Source: Streptomyces apocyni (GTDB lineage Bacteria > Actinomycetota > Actinomycetes > Streptomycetales > Streptomycetaceae). Taken from it: a stretch of 64,000 bases of DNA. The stretch spans positions 1-64,000 of the forward strand of contig NZ_WHOM01000056.1 in the NCBI RefSeq assembly GCF_009739465.1, given 5' to 3'. Below, in pieces: positions 7,877 through 16,620 of the stretch. Under the pieces are notes generated by a model that did not search any database, was not told the origin of the DNA, and worked only from the letters and a program-made list of their open reading frames with translations. The number at the start of each line of letters is the position of its first letter. The first letter of the stretch is position 1. A program made the position numbers and the translations under genes.

Positions 7877-7915
7877 CCGTGCCCCGCATCGGAGATGATC
7901 CGGTGCGGGGCACGG
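7877..7915. terminator. Bidirectional terminator hairpin
   Basis: Sixteen-base arms (CCGTGCCCCGCATCGG at 7877-7892 and CCGGTGCGGGGCACGG at 7900-7915, 15 of 16 paired) flank a 7-base loop. The hairpin lies between the convergent exonuclease and pullulanase genes. Confidence 0.8.
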
Positions 7916-7938
7916 TCGTTGAGCTGAGCGCGCGTGCG

Positions 7939-10900
7939 TCAGCGGGTAGTGAACACCGCCACCGTGCGGGCCGGGACCGTGAAGGTTCCCGACTCCTTCT
8001 TGTAGGACGCCGACTTCACTACGGAGTCCGAGCCGTCGGCCTGGACCGGGTGGAGGCGGTAGTCCGTTCCGGCCAGGTCCGCGATCTTCTGGGTCTGGCG
8101 GTCCGGCGTGGCGTTGAAGACCACGACCAGGTCACCGACCCGCTGGGTGATGACCCCGGGGGTCTCGTTCTTTCCGGACAGAGGGAAGGAGAGCGCCTGC
8201 TGTACCTGTTCCGCCGTGCCGAGTGAGAAGGACTTCTCGGTGGTGCGGATACGGAGCAGGTCCTGGTACGCGGCCGTCGCGCCCTCGATCTGTGGGCAGC
8301 CCGCCTTCGGGACGGCGGTCAGCAGGGGCTTGGCGTAGGGCCACTTGTCCTCGTTGTCGGCCGCCACCGGCAGGCCTCGGCCGAAGCCGTTCCCGGCGCG
8401 GCAGTTCCAGTGGATGGCGTTGAACCAGTCGCCGCTGTCGTAGGAGTTGCGGTCCAGGGACTTGGAGCGCAGCAGGTCGGTTCCGGCCTGGGAGAGGGCC
8501 GGGCCCTGGGACAGCGCGGCTGTGCCCATGGCGAGTACCTGCATTCGGGCGCGGTCGGCGGCGGACGTGTCCGGCGGCAGCTTGAAGGCGAGTGCGTCGT
8601 ACAGGGTCTCGTTGTCGTGGGCGTCGGCGTAGGAGAGGGCGTCGCCCGGCGCGTCGGCGTATCCGGCCGGGGCGCCGTTGTAGTCGACCTCGGAGCCCTT
8701 GACCGTACGGCCACGCGTGTCGGTGAAGGTGTATGAGCGGAGGTTGCCGGTCAGGCCGACCTTGATCAGGTCCTGGTAGTGCAGGAGGCGGGCCTTCTGC
8801 TCGGCTGGAGTTCCGTTCTCCTTGGAGGAGTTGGGATCGGTGTAGAGGCCGGAGGCGAAGCCCTGCACGCCGGGGTCGGCGTCGAAGGGGCCGCCGCCGC
8901 GGATCGCGTCGCGGGACCGGTCGTTGAAGGTGGCGATGCCGGTACCGCCCATGTTCTGCTGCGTGGCCTGGACGAAGCGCGCGTCGTCGGCGACCTCGCC
9001 GAAGTTCCAGCCCTCGCCGTACAGGACGATCTTCTTGCCGTCGACGCCGTCCTTGGCGAGGGTCAGCGCGTCCAGCGCCTCGCGCACGGCGAGGATGTTG
9101 TCCTTCGGGTGGTGGCCCATCAGGTCGAAGCGGAAGCCGTCGACCTTGTACTCCTTGGCCCAGGTGACCATCGAGTCGACGACCAGCTTGCCCATCATGT
9201 CGTTCTCGGGCGCGGTGTTGGCGCAGCAGGTGGAGGTGGCCACGGAACCGTCCGCCAACAGGCGGTGGTAGTAGCCGGGGACGATCTTGTCGAGTACGGA
9301 GGTGTCGTTCTGGCCGGACGCGGTGGTGTGGTTGTAGACGACGTCCAGCACCACGCGCAGCCCGCTCTTGTTGAGGGACTGGACCATCTTCCGGAACTCG
9401 ACGGTGCGCCGGGTGCCGTCCGGGTCGGTGGCGTAGGAGCCCTCGGGGACCGTGTAGTGGTAGGGGTCGTAGCCCCAGTTGTAGGCGTCCTTGGCGGCGG
9501 TCTTGGCGACGCACTCCTGCTGTGCGGCGGAGTCCGCCGGGTGGGAGGCGAGGTCGCAGTCGGTGGTGGCCTGGTCCTTGGTCTGCTCGGGGATGGTGGC
9601 GATGTCGAAGGTGGGGAGGAGGTGGACGTAGGAGGTGCCGGACGCGGCGAGGTCTCGCAGGTGCTGTGAGCCCTCGGTGTTCGGTTCCGTGAAGGCCAGG
9701 TACTTGCCGCGGTTCTTGGCGGAGGCCGTGGCGTCCTCGACGGAGAAGTCGCGGACGTGCAGCTCCTGGATCTGGGCCTTGGTGAGCGGTACGGCGGCGG
9801 GCTTCTTCAGCTTCGACCAGCCCTTGGGGGCCAGCTTGCGGTCGGTGAGGTCGCTGAGGTCGGTGATGATGCTGCGCTTGGAGTCGGCGGTCAGGGCTAC
9901 CGAGTAGGGGTCGGTGACCTTGTTGGTCACGACCTTCTGGACGCTCGGCGCCCACACCTTGACGGCGTACCGGTACTGCTTGCCCCGCCAGGACTTGTTG
10001 CCCCTGACGGACCAGACGCCGCTGGCGTGGTCGCGCTTCATGGCGACGGCCTTGCGCCTGCCGTCCAGTTGGAGGGAGACCTTCTGTGCGGTCGGGGCCC
10101 ATACGCGCAGCGTGGGGCGGCCCTTACGGTCGAAGGTCGCGCCGAGGTCGGCCTTGGCGGCCTTGCCCGCGTACAGGTCGTCAAGTACGCCCGCGAGTTG
10201 TACGCCGGTCGCGCTGAGCACGGCGCCGTTCACGGCCCGCTGGGTGGCGACGATCTGGCCCTTCAGGGCCTTACGGACGCGGTCGCGGTCCCGGTCACGC
10301 GGGTCCACGGAGTAGGCGCGCTGGTCGGCCAGGTGCGGGAACCGCCTTTTCTGGGCGTCGGTCAGTGTGGTCTCGGTCAGCCGGAGCCAGCGGGCGTCGC
10401 CGGTGAGGGCGCCGTCCTGGACGGCGATGTCGCCGCGGCGGGAGTACAGGAGTTGGGTGGATGCCGCGCTGGGGCTGCCGTTCCAGGTGAGGGTGTCGCG
10501 GTCGATCCAGACCGCCTCGGCCTTGGTCAGGTCGAGGTTGGCGCCGCCGCCCTTGGGCTGCGGCAGCAGGTACTTCTCCTGACCGCTCAGCATCCACACC
10601 TCGTGCCCGTTGGCCTTGAGGTCGAGTGACTGGTCGGACGGGAGGTCCTTCTCGTCACCCTTGTGCAGGATGTAGCTGAGGGATGTGGCGCCGTCGGTGA
10701 GCTCCACCTCGTACACGGCACCGTAGGCGTCGGTGCGGACGGGCTGAAGGGGCTTGGACCAGTCGGTCGGGTTCGCCGCCCCGGTCCAGACGTGCAGGCC
10801 CCAGCCGTCGTAGTCGCCGTCGGCGCGCTGGTAGTGCAGGACCGCCTTGCTCTCGTCCTGCGGCGGATAGGCGCCGTCGGGTGCCGTGTCCGCCTGGCCG

Positions 10901-13392
10901 TCCTTGCCCTGCTCGATCCACACCTCGCCGGTCTTGGCGAGGGCAATGGTGCGCTCGGGTCCTTCGGCGGCGGAGTCCTTCTCGACGGTGTACGAGACGC
11001 TGGTGGCGCCCTTGTCCAGCTTCAGCCAGGCGAAGGCGCCGTAGGCGTCGCGGCCGGTGAAGGGAGCGGTGACGGGGGCCGCGGAGTCACCGGACTTCAG
11101 CTGCCAGCCGTCGTAGTCGCCGTCGGCGCGCTGGTAGTGCACGACCGCGTAGTCGCGCTCGACCGCGCCGGGTACCTCTTCGGCGGGGGGCGCGCCCGCC
11201 GTGCTGGTGGCGAGGTCGCTGGCGGTATGGCCCTGGGAGTCGGCGACGACGGCCTTGTAGCGCAGGGCCGTTCCCTCGCGGGCGTCGATCTTGTGGGTCA
11301 CCTGGTACGGGGCGTGGTCGGCGGAGCCGAGCGTCCGCCACTTGCCGTTGCCCTGCTGGGCGGCGAAGACGACGCGGTTGAGCTGGCCGCCGGAGACGTC
11401 GGCGGAGATCTCTACGGTGCCGGTGGCGCCTGCCTTCGGGGCCTTCAGGGTGAGGGAAGGCTTTGTGGTGGGGGCGTCGAGCGGGTCGGCGGCCTTGAGG
11501 ACGAGGGAGGACAGCGCCGGGACGGTGACCTTGATCTTCTTGTCGGAGCCGCTGGTCACGGTGGCCGCTGGCGAATCGCCGTAGAGCGTACGGAAGTCCG
11601 TGCCCGCCGACTCGGTCGGGAACTCCACCGTCCGCGCCGTGTCGGCGTTGTTGGTGGCGACCACGTACTCGACGGGCCCGTTCTTCGTCTTCGCCTTGGC
11701 GTCCGTGTTCGCCTTGGCGTCCGTGTTCGCCTTGGCGTCCGTGCGGCTGAAGGCGTAGACGCCCTGGCCGTCGGCGGCGTAGCGCTCGGTCTGGACGCCG
11801 TCGCGCAGGGCCGGGTGCTTGGCGGTGAGCTTCGACAGTTCGGCGATCTGCCGGTAGAGCGGGTGCTTGGGGTCGTACGCGTCGTCCGCGTGGGTGCGGT
11901 CCGTGCCGAGCTGGTCGTTCTTGTCTGTGTCGAGGTAGTCGGCGGTCTTCGACGCGAACAGGGTCTGGCGGGCGTCCTTGTCGCCGCCCGCGCCGGTGAA
12001 GCCCTGCTCGTCGCCGTAGTAGACGACCGGGTTGCCCCGGGACAGGAACATCAGCTCGTTGGCGAGCCCGTACCGCTTGATCAGCTCGGCGTCGTCGGCG
12101 CCCGCGTTGTCCTGCTTGAGGAAGGTGCCGAAGCGCCCCATGTCGTGGTTGCCGAGGAAGGACACCTGCTCGTAGGCGTTGGCCTTGTCGGTGGTGTAGC
12201 GGTAGTCCTGTGCGAAGACGTCGCGGAGCCCGGCCGCCGAGCCGCCCTGGGAGGCGTACTGGCGGGTGGCTTCCTGGAAGGGGAAGTCGAGGGTGGCGTC
12301 GAGTCGGCCCTCGGTGACGTACTCGGCGTTGATGGCCGGGTCGGCGGAGTACACCTCACCGAACATGAAGAAGTCCTCGCGGCCCTTCTTGGCGGCGTAC
12401 GCGTCGAGTGTGGTGGCCCACTGGGTCCAGAACTCGGTGTTGACGTGCTTCACGGTGTCGATCCGGAAGCCGTCGATGTCGAAGTCCCTGACCCACTTCT
12501 TGTAGATCTTCTCCATCCCCTCGACGACCTCGGGGCGCTCGGTCCACAGGTCGTCCAGGCCGACGAAGTCGCCGTACTGGCTGGACTCGCCCGCGAAGGT
12601 GGAGTCGCCCCGGTTGTGGTACATCGTCGGGTCGTTGAGCCAGGAGGGCACCTTGAGGTTCTTCTTGGCGTCCGGGACGACGGGGGTGCGCGGGAAGGAG
12701 TTCTTGTCGACCTTCGGGAACCGTCGCTTACCCCCGTCCGCGTAGTCGGCGTCGTCGAACGGGACGCCGTCCTTGGTCAGGTACGGGAAGGCGCCCTTGG
12801 AGAGGTAGTCGTAGGACTTCTCCTCGTAGTCGACGACGTCGGCGGTGTGGTTGGTGATGACGTCGAAGAAGACCTTCATGCCCTTGTCGTGGGCCTTGTC
12901 GATCAGCTTCTCAAGGTCGTCGTTGGTGCCGAAGTGCGGGTCGACCTGGGTGAAGTCGGTGATCCAGTAGCCGTGGTATCCGGCCGACGCGTCCTTGCCC
13001 TCGCCCTGCACCGGCTGGTTCTTGAAGATCGGCGCCATCCAGATGGCGGTGGTGCCCAGGCCCTTGATGTAGTCGAGCCGGTCGGTGATGCCCTGGAGGT
13101 CGCCGCCCTGGTAGAAGCCCTTGTCGGTGGGGTCGTAGCCGGTCTTCAGGGGGGAGCCGGTCAGGCCGCCCCGGTCGTTCTTCGGGTCGCCGTTGGCGAA
13201 GCGGTCCGGGAGGACGAAGTAGAACTGCTCCCGGGTCAGGTCGTGTCGGGCGGGCTCGGCGGCGAGCTTGGCGTCCGACGGCGGCCTGGGTGGCTTCTGG
13301 GCCGCGGGGGGCGCGGCCGATACGAGCGTGCCGCAGAGGGCCAGCGCCAGGACGGCGGTGGCCGCTCTGCGCGGGGTGGGCGGGCGTATCAC
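7939..13392 (-). CDS. pulA: Secreted bifunctional alpha-amylase/pullulanase
   Basis: The product has 1817 residues with an N-terminal Sec signal peptide. Modules in order: a GH13 amylase domain (GFRIDTVKH nucleophile, MFGEVYSAD acid, FLGNHD); an Ig-like linker; two pullulanase-associated starch-binding modules, each opening with HYQRADGDYDGW; a CBM48-like domain; and a second GH13 domain of pullulanase type (YNWGYDPYHY signature, GFRFDLMGHH, LYGEGWNFGEV, DAHDNETL). It should cut alpha-1,4 and alpha-1,6 bonds of starch or glycogen outside the cell. The GTG start follows GAGGAG. A run of TDAKAN repeats in the linker is encoded by an 18-bp tandem repeat. It lies downstream of the amylase gene but behind a hairpin. 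Confidence 0.93.
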   Translation of the reverse strand: MIRPPTPRRAATAVLALALCGTLVSAAPPAAQKPPRPPSDAKLAAEPARHDLTREQFYFVLPDRFANGDPKNDRGGLTGSPLKTGYDPTDKGFYQGGDLQGITDRLDYIKGLGTTAIWMAPIFKNQPVQGEGKDASAGYHGYWITDFTQVDPHFGTNDDLEKLIDKAHDKGMKVFFDVITNHTADVVDYEEKSYDYLSKGAFPYLTKDGVPFDDADYADGGKRRFPKVDKNSFPRTPVVPDAKKNLKVPSWLNDPTMYHNRGDSTFAGESSQYGDFVGLDDLWTERPEVVEGMEKIYKKWVRDFDIDGFRIDTVKHVNTEFWTQWATTLDAYAAKKGREDFFMFGEVYSADPAINAEYVTEGRLDATLDFPFQEATRQYASQGGSAAGLRDVFAQDYRYTTDKANAYEQVSFLGNHDMGRFGTFLKQDNAGADDAELIKRYGLANELMFLSRGNPVVYYGDEQGFTGAGGDKDARQTLFASKTADYLDTDKNDQLGTDRTHADDAYDPKHPLYRQIAELSKLTAKHPALRDGVQTERYAADGQGVYAFSRTDAKANTDAKANTDAKAKTKNGPVEYVVATNNADTARTVEFPTESAGTDFRTLYGDSPAATVTSGSDKKIKVTVPALSSLVLKAADPLDAPTTKPSLTLKAPKAGATGTVEISADVSGGQLNRVVFAAQQGNGKWRTLGSADHAPYQVTHKIDAREGTALRYKAVVADSQGHTASDLATSTAGAPPAEEVPGAVERDYAVVHYQRADGDYDGWQLKSGDSAAPVTAPFTGRDAYGAFAWLKLDKGATSVSYTVEKDSAAEGPERTIALAKTGEVWIEQGKDGQADTAPDGAYPPQDESKAVLHYQRADGDYDGWGLHVWTGAANPTDWSKPLQPVRTDAYGAVYEVELTDGATSLSYILHKGDEKDLPSDQSLDLKANGHEVWMLSGQEKYLLPQPKGGGANLDLTKAEAVWIDRDTLTWNGSPSAASTQLLYSRRGDIAVQDGALTGDARWLRLTETTLTDAQKRRFPHLADQRAYSVDPRDRDRDRVRKALKGQIVATQRAVNGAVLSATGVQLAGVLDDLYAGKAAKADLGATFDRKGRPTLRVWAPTAQKVSLQLDGRRKAVAMKRDHASGVWSVRGNKSWRGKQYRYAVKVWAPSVQKVVTNKVTDPYSVALTADSKRSIITDLSDLTDRKLAPKGWSKLKKPAAVPLTKAQIQELHVRDFSVEDATASAKNRGKYLAFTEPNTEGSQHLRDLAASGTSYVHLLPTFDIATIPEQTKDQATTDCDLASHPADSAAQQECVAKTAAKDAYNWGYDPYHYTVPEGSYATDPDGTRRTVEFRKMVQSLNKSGLRVVLDVVYNHTTASGQNDTSVLDKIVPGYYHRLLADGSVATSTCCANTAPENDMMGKLVVDSMVTWAKEYKVDGFRFDLMGHHPKDNILAVREALDALTLAKDGVDGKKIVLYGEGWNFGEVADDARFVQATQQNMGGTGIATFNDRSRDAIRGGGPFDADPGVQGFASGLYTDPNSSKENGTPAEQKARLLHYQDLIKVGLTGNLRSYTFTDTRGRTVKGSEVDYNGAPAGYADAPGDALSYADAHDNETLYDALAFKLPPDTSAADRARMQVLAMGTAALSQGPALSQAGTDLLRSKSLDRNSYDSGDWFNAIHWNCRAGNGFGRGLPVAADNEDKWPYAKPLLTAVPKAGCPQIEGATAAYQDLLRIRTTEKSFSLGTAEQVQQALSFPLSGKNETPGVITQRVGDLVVVFNATPDRQTQKIADLAGTDYRLHPVQADGSDSVVKSASYKKESGTFTVPARTVAVFTTR
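11693..11743. repeat. 18-bp in-frame tandem repeat inside pulA
   Basis: Units GCCTTGGCGTCCGTGTTC start at 11693, 11711 and 11729 (the last is truncated to 15 matching bases). They encode the TDAKAN repeats in the linker after the first GH13 domain. Copy number could change by slippage without breaking the frame. Confidence 0.9.
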
Positions 13393-13424
13393 GGTACGGC
13401 TCTCCTCGTGAGGGTGTGGAGACC

Positions 13425-13456
13425 GGGCCGCCCCACGGGGGAGCGCGGGGCGGCCC
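13425..13456. terminator. Hairpin after the amylase gene
   Basis: Perfect 10-base arms (GGGCCGCCCC and GGGGCGGCCC) with a 12-base loop lie between the amylase stop and the pulA start on the minus strand. It probably terminates or attenuates amylase transcripts before pulA. Confidence 0.7.
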
Positions 13457-13498
13457 TGGACGGGGCTCAGACGGAGGGATCAGACGGCGGCGGAGGGA

Positions 13499-15217
13499 TC
13501 AGTTGCGGAAGGTGTCGTTCAGCGTGACCAGTCCGCCGTCGGACGGCACGGTGGCGGTGCGGTTGTCGCCGCTCTCCCAGGTGACGTTGCCGTCGGCGTC
13601 CTTGCGGACGTACTTGTACTCGAACGCCGTGCCCGCGGGCAGCGAGACGTCAAGCTTCCAGACCGGGTAGCTCGCCGGGTCGAGCTTGAGGGCGTTCGCC
13701 GGGTTCCAGTCACCCAGCTCGGAGCGGTTGCCGGTGACGTAGATGTTCTCGCCCCAGGCGGTGGTGGCCTCGACGCTGAAGGAGGCGCCGGTGACACCGG
13801 GGTCCGGGTCGCCGCCGCCGTCGCAGTTCCTGGCGTTCGCGTGCAGGGCGACGGCGGTGTTGGCGCCGAGCGTCGCGGTGAACTGGCCGGAGCCGTCGAC
13901 CGTGACACCCTTGCCGCTCTGGACGTCGCAGTAGTCGCCCGCGGGCAGCGAGGTCTGGAAAGTGCGGGTCAGCGATGACCCCTCGTGGTTGATGGCGACG
14001 TACGCCTTGTCGCCGCGGCCGAAGGCGATCTGGTCGCCGCCGTTGTCCCACCAGTTCGTGACGCCCTGACCGCGCGCCACGTTCCGGAAGCCGACCATCG
14101 AGGAGATCTCGCGCCAGTCGTACTGGCAGGTCCAGCCGTCCTGGTAGCAGGCGTTCACCGTGCCGCCGTTCGGCGCCCCGGCGTCGAAGTCAGTGAACTC
14201 GTAGCCCGAGTGAACGTCCGGTGAGCCGTACGGCCAGGCCAGCATGAAGACGTTGGCCAGGGTGTAGTGGGCGCCGTCCTTGTAGGTGAGGGTGTCGCCG
14301 TGGCGCTCGGTGTCGTGGTTGTCCACGAAGACGGCGGACTCGCCGGACTCCATGAAGCCCCAGCCCTCGCCGAAGTTCCTCAGGTCGGCGAGGCTCCCGC
14401 CATTGAAGACCTGCTTGAGGCCGCGGGCGTAGCGGAACTCCTGGACGTCGCCGTTGCCGAGGTACTCGCTGGGCGAGACGGCCTCGCCCGCGCCGTGGAT
14501 CGCCTCCTGCTTCCAGTACACGTTCGGGTCGCTGAGCCGGGACTTGATGGCGGCCAGGTCGGCGGCGGGCATGTGCTTGGCCGCGTCGACCCGGAAGCCG
14601 TCGACGCCGAGCGACAGCAGGTCGTTCATGTATCCGGCTATGCGCTCGCGGACGTACTCCTCACCGGTGTCCAAGTCGGCGAGACCGACGAGCTCACAGT
14701 TCTGGACGTTGGCCCGGTCCTGGTAGTTGTCTCCGATCTCGGACCGGCAGTCGTCGAGGTCGGCGCCCGAGTACAGGCCCGGGTAGTCGTACTTGCTGTA
14801 CGACGTGCCGCCGGTGCCGGTGCCGGAACGGGCCGTCATGTGGTTGATCACCGTGTCGGCGACCACCTTGACGCCCGCGCCGTGGCAGGCGTCGACCATG
14901 CTCCTGAACGCGGCGCGGTCCCCGAGCGGACCGGCGATCTGATAGCTGACCGGCTGGTACGCGGTCCACCACTGGGAGCCCTGTATACGTTCCTGGGGCG
15001 GTGACACCTGGACGTAGCCGTATCCGGCCGGGCCGAGCTTCTCGGTGCACGCGGTGGCGACCGAGGCGAAGGTCTGCTCGAAGAGGACGGCGGTCACGTC
15101 CTTCTCGCCGGGCGGGGCGGCCTGGGCGGTGCCTGCGGGGGCGACGACCGCGGCGGCCGCGCCTGCCACGAGGGCGAGTGCGGCGGCGAGTGCGACAGCA
15201 AGGGGTCTGCGGGCCAT
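13499..15217 (-). CDS. Secreted alpha-amylase with CBM20 starch-binding domain
   Basis: The product has 572 residues. The ATG at 15217 follows GGAGG and opens a typical signal peptide (MARRPLAVALAAALALV ... AQA). The GH13 catalytic domain shows GFRVDAAKH (nucleophile), QEAIHGAGEAV (acid/base) and FVDNHDTERH. The last 100 residues (ASFSVEATTAWGENIYVTGN ... ESGDNRT) form a CBM20 starch-binding module. It hydrolyses internal alpha-1,4 bonds of starch to maltodextrins for the MalEFG importer encoded upstream. The promoter region holds CTTGC/GCAAG motifs shared with the mal promoter. Confidence 0.95.
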   Translation of the reverse strand: MARRPLAVALAAALALVAGAAAAVVAPAGTAQAAPPGEKDVTAVLFEQTFASVATACTEKLGPAGYGYVQVSPPQERIQGSQWWTAYQPVSYQIAGPLGDRAAFRSMVDACHGAGVKVVADTVINHMTARSGTGTGGTSYSKYDYPGLYSGADLDDCRSEIGDNYQDRANVQNCELVGLADLDTGEEYVRERIAGYMNDLLSLGVDGFRVDAAKHMPAADLAAIKSRLSDPNVYWKQEAIHGAGEAVSPSEYLGNGDVQEFRYARGLKQVFNGGSLADLRNFGEGWGFMESGESAVFVDNHDTERHGDTLTYKDGAHYTLANVFMLAWPYGSPDVHSGYEFTDFDAGAPNGGTVNACYQDGWTCQYDWREISSMVGFRNVARGQGVTNWWDNGGDQIAFGRGDKAYVAINHEGSSLTRTFQTSLPAGDYCDVQSGKGVTVDGSGQFTATLGANTAVALHANARNCDGGGDPDPGVTGASFSVEATTAWGENIYVTGNRSELGDWNPANALKLDPASYPVWKLDVSLPAGTAFEYKYVRKDADGNVTWESGDNRTATVPSDGGLVTLNDTFRN

Positions 15218-15299
15218 GCTTCCTCCAGCTGTGGGGGGAGGTACGGGTGACGGTGCAGCCTTGTACGGCAACGCGCCATGCCCGTAAGGCCTGTGGGTT

Positions 15300-15328
15300 C
15301 TTGCTGCAAGTTCTTAGAAAGTTCTTGC
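15300..15328. promoter_or_regulatory. MalR/LacI-type operator candidate at amylase promoter
   Basis: The palindrome CTTGCTGCAAG (15300-15310) is followed by a further CTTGC half-site at 15324-15328. The same half-sites recur upstream of malE and malR. They sit 83-111 bases before the amylase start codon, where a LacI-family repressor would block transcription. Confidence 0.6.
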
Positions 15329-15427
15329 GGACGTGACCGTACGATCCCGCCAGGTCCCGGTCAACCCTCTGGACACACTCGCGTCATCACCCTGAAATCC
15401 CGACCTCACACAGCCGCAAAGCCTTCC

Positions 15428-15440
15428 GCAAGACATTGCA
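15428..15440. promoter_or_regulatory. Second CTTGC-type motif
   Basis: GCAAG (15428-15432) followed by TTGCA (15436-15440) repeats the operator half-sites further upstream of the amylase gene. The pair is weaker than the proximal palindrome and could be an auxiliary site. Confidence 0.35.
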
Positions 15441-15467
15441 GTGGTGCTACGTTCAACCACATCCGGA

Positions 15468-15521
15468 CCGACCGGCCGAGGGTTCCCGGCCACGCCGGGT
15501 CCTACGCGCCCGGCCGGTCGG
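15468..15521. terminator. Cruciform-like hairpin after LacI regulator
   Basis: Perfect 11-base arms (CCGACCGGCCG at 15468-15478, CGGCCGGTCGG at 15511-15521) enclose a smaller CCCGGC-cac-GCCGGG stem. It lies just past the stop codon of the LacI gene on the minus strand and probably ends the malEFG transcript. Confidence 0.6.
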
Positions 15522-15546
15522 CCCGGTACGCCGCGTCCGCTCCGCG

Positions 15547-16620
15547 TCAGCTCCGTACGGCGCCCGTCGAGCCCCGTACCACCAGTTCCGGCTGGAAGAC
15601 GAACTCCGTGCGCTGTACGGGATTTCCGTGGATCTCCTCCAGCAGGGCGCCGACCGCCGCGGTCGCCATCGCCCGTACCGGCTGGCGCACCGTGGTCAGC
15701 GGCGGGTCCGTGAAGGCGATCAGCTGGGAGTCGTCGTAGCCGACCACCGAGACATCCCGGGGCACGTCAAGTCCCCGCTCCCGGACGGCCCGTACGACGC
15801 CGAGCGCCATCAGGTCGCTGCCGCACACGATCCCCGTACAGCCCTGGTCGAGCAGCGAGCCCGCCGCCGCGTGGCCGCCCTCGACGCTGAACAGCGTGTG
15901 CCGCGTCAGAGGTTCGGGGTCCGTGCCGGGGGAGGTGGTGCGCAGGGCCTGGGCGAAGCCCTCAGCCTTGCGGCGGGACGGCACATAGCGGGCCGGGCCG
16001 ACGGCCAGGCCGATGCGCTCGTGCCCCAGTTCGGAGAGATGGCGCATCGCCATCTGGACCGCCGCCTGGTCGTCGGGCGAGACGAAGGTCGCCTTGACCT
16101 GGTCGTTGAAGCCGTTGACCAGGATGAACGGGGTGCCTCGCGCGCCGAGTTCACGGTAGCGGGTGGGGTCGGACGTGGTGTCGGCGTGCAGCCCGGAGAG
16201 GAAGATGATGCCGGTGACGCCGCGCGCCTCCAGCTGCTCGACCAGCTCGTCCTCGGTGGCGCCTCCTGGCATCTGCGTACACAGCACGGGTGTGTAGCCG
16301 TGCCCGGCCAACACCTGCTCGATGACCTGGGCGAAGGCGGGGAAGATCGGGTTGGTGAGCTCCGGGATGACCAGCCCGATCAGGCCCGCGCTGCGCTGCC
16401 GCAGCCGTACGGGGCGTTCGTAGCCCAGCACGTCGAGCGCGGCCAGCACCCGGTGCCGGGTGCCGCCCGCGACGCCCGCCTTGCCGTTGAGCACCCGGCT
16501 GACGGTGGCCTCACTGACCGAGGCCTGGGCCGCGATGTCCGCGAGCCGCGGGGTGCCGGTGCCGGACGGCTCGGTACCGGCACCGGCACCCCGCGGCGGA
16601 GGGATCGTCACACCGCCCAC
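15547..16620 (-). CDS. LacI-family regulator of maltodextrin genes (second copy)
   Basis: The product has 357 residues. The helix-turn-helix (LADIAAQASVSEATVSRVLNG) follows a 25-residue extension, then a periplasmic-binding-protein-like effector domain (LVIPELTNPIFPAF ... DVSVVGYDDSQLIAFTDPPLTTVRQP). It closely resembles the regulator at 22122 across its length, so the two are paralogues. The gene overlaps the GH13 glucosidase end; a GTG at 16611 gives a classic 4-base GTGA overlap and may be the true start. It is the last gene of the malEFG-glucosidase set, consistent with autoregulation. Confidence 0.9.
   Translation of the reverse strand: MGGVTIPPPRGAGAGTEPSGTGTPRLADIAAQASVSEATVSRVLNGKAGVAGGTRHRVLAALDVLGYERPVRLRQRSAGLIGLVIPELTNPIFPAFAQVIEQVLAGHGYTPVLCTQMPGGATEDELVEQLEARGVTGIIFLSGLHADTTSDPTRYRELGARGTPFILVNGFNDQVKATFVSPDDQAAVQMAMRHLSELGHERIGLAVGPARYVPSRRKAEGFAQALRTTSPGTDPEPLTRHTLFSVEGGHAAAGSLLDQGCTGIVCGSDLMALGVVRAVRERGLDVPRDVSVVGYDDSQLIAFTDPPLTTVRQPVRAMATAAVGALLEEIHGNPVQRTEFVFQPELVVRGSTGAVRS

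Larger units (their letters stand above)
15218..15546. promoter_or_regulatory. Amylase promoter region
   Basis: This 329-base gap separates the 3' end of the LacI regulator from the amylase start. It holds a GC-rich hairpin near the regulator end and two sets of CTTGC/GCAAG motifs close to the amylase side. No gene is visible. Confidence 0.65.

Noticed and set aside
10663..13527. Long open frame antisense to pulA (about 950 codons)
   Set aside because: It is a GC-bias shadow: the opposite strand encodes a clear amylase-pullulanase with full motifs; the antisense frame has Val/Gly-rich composition and no recognisable domain.
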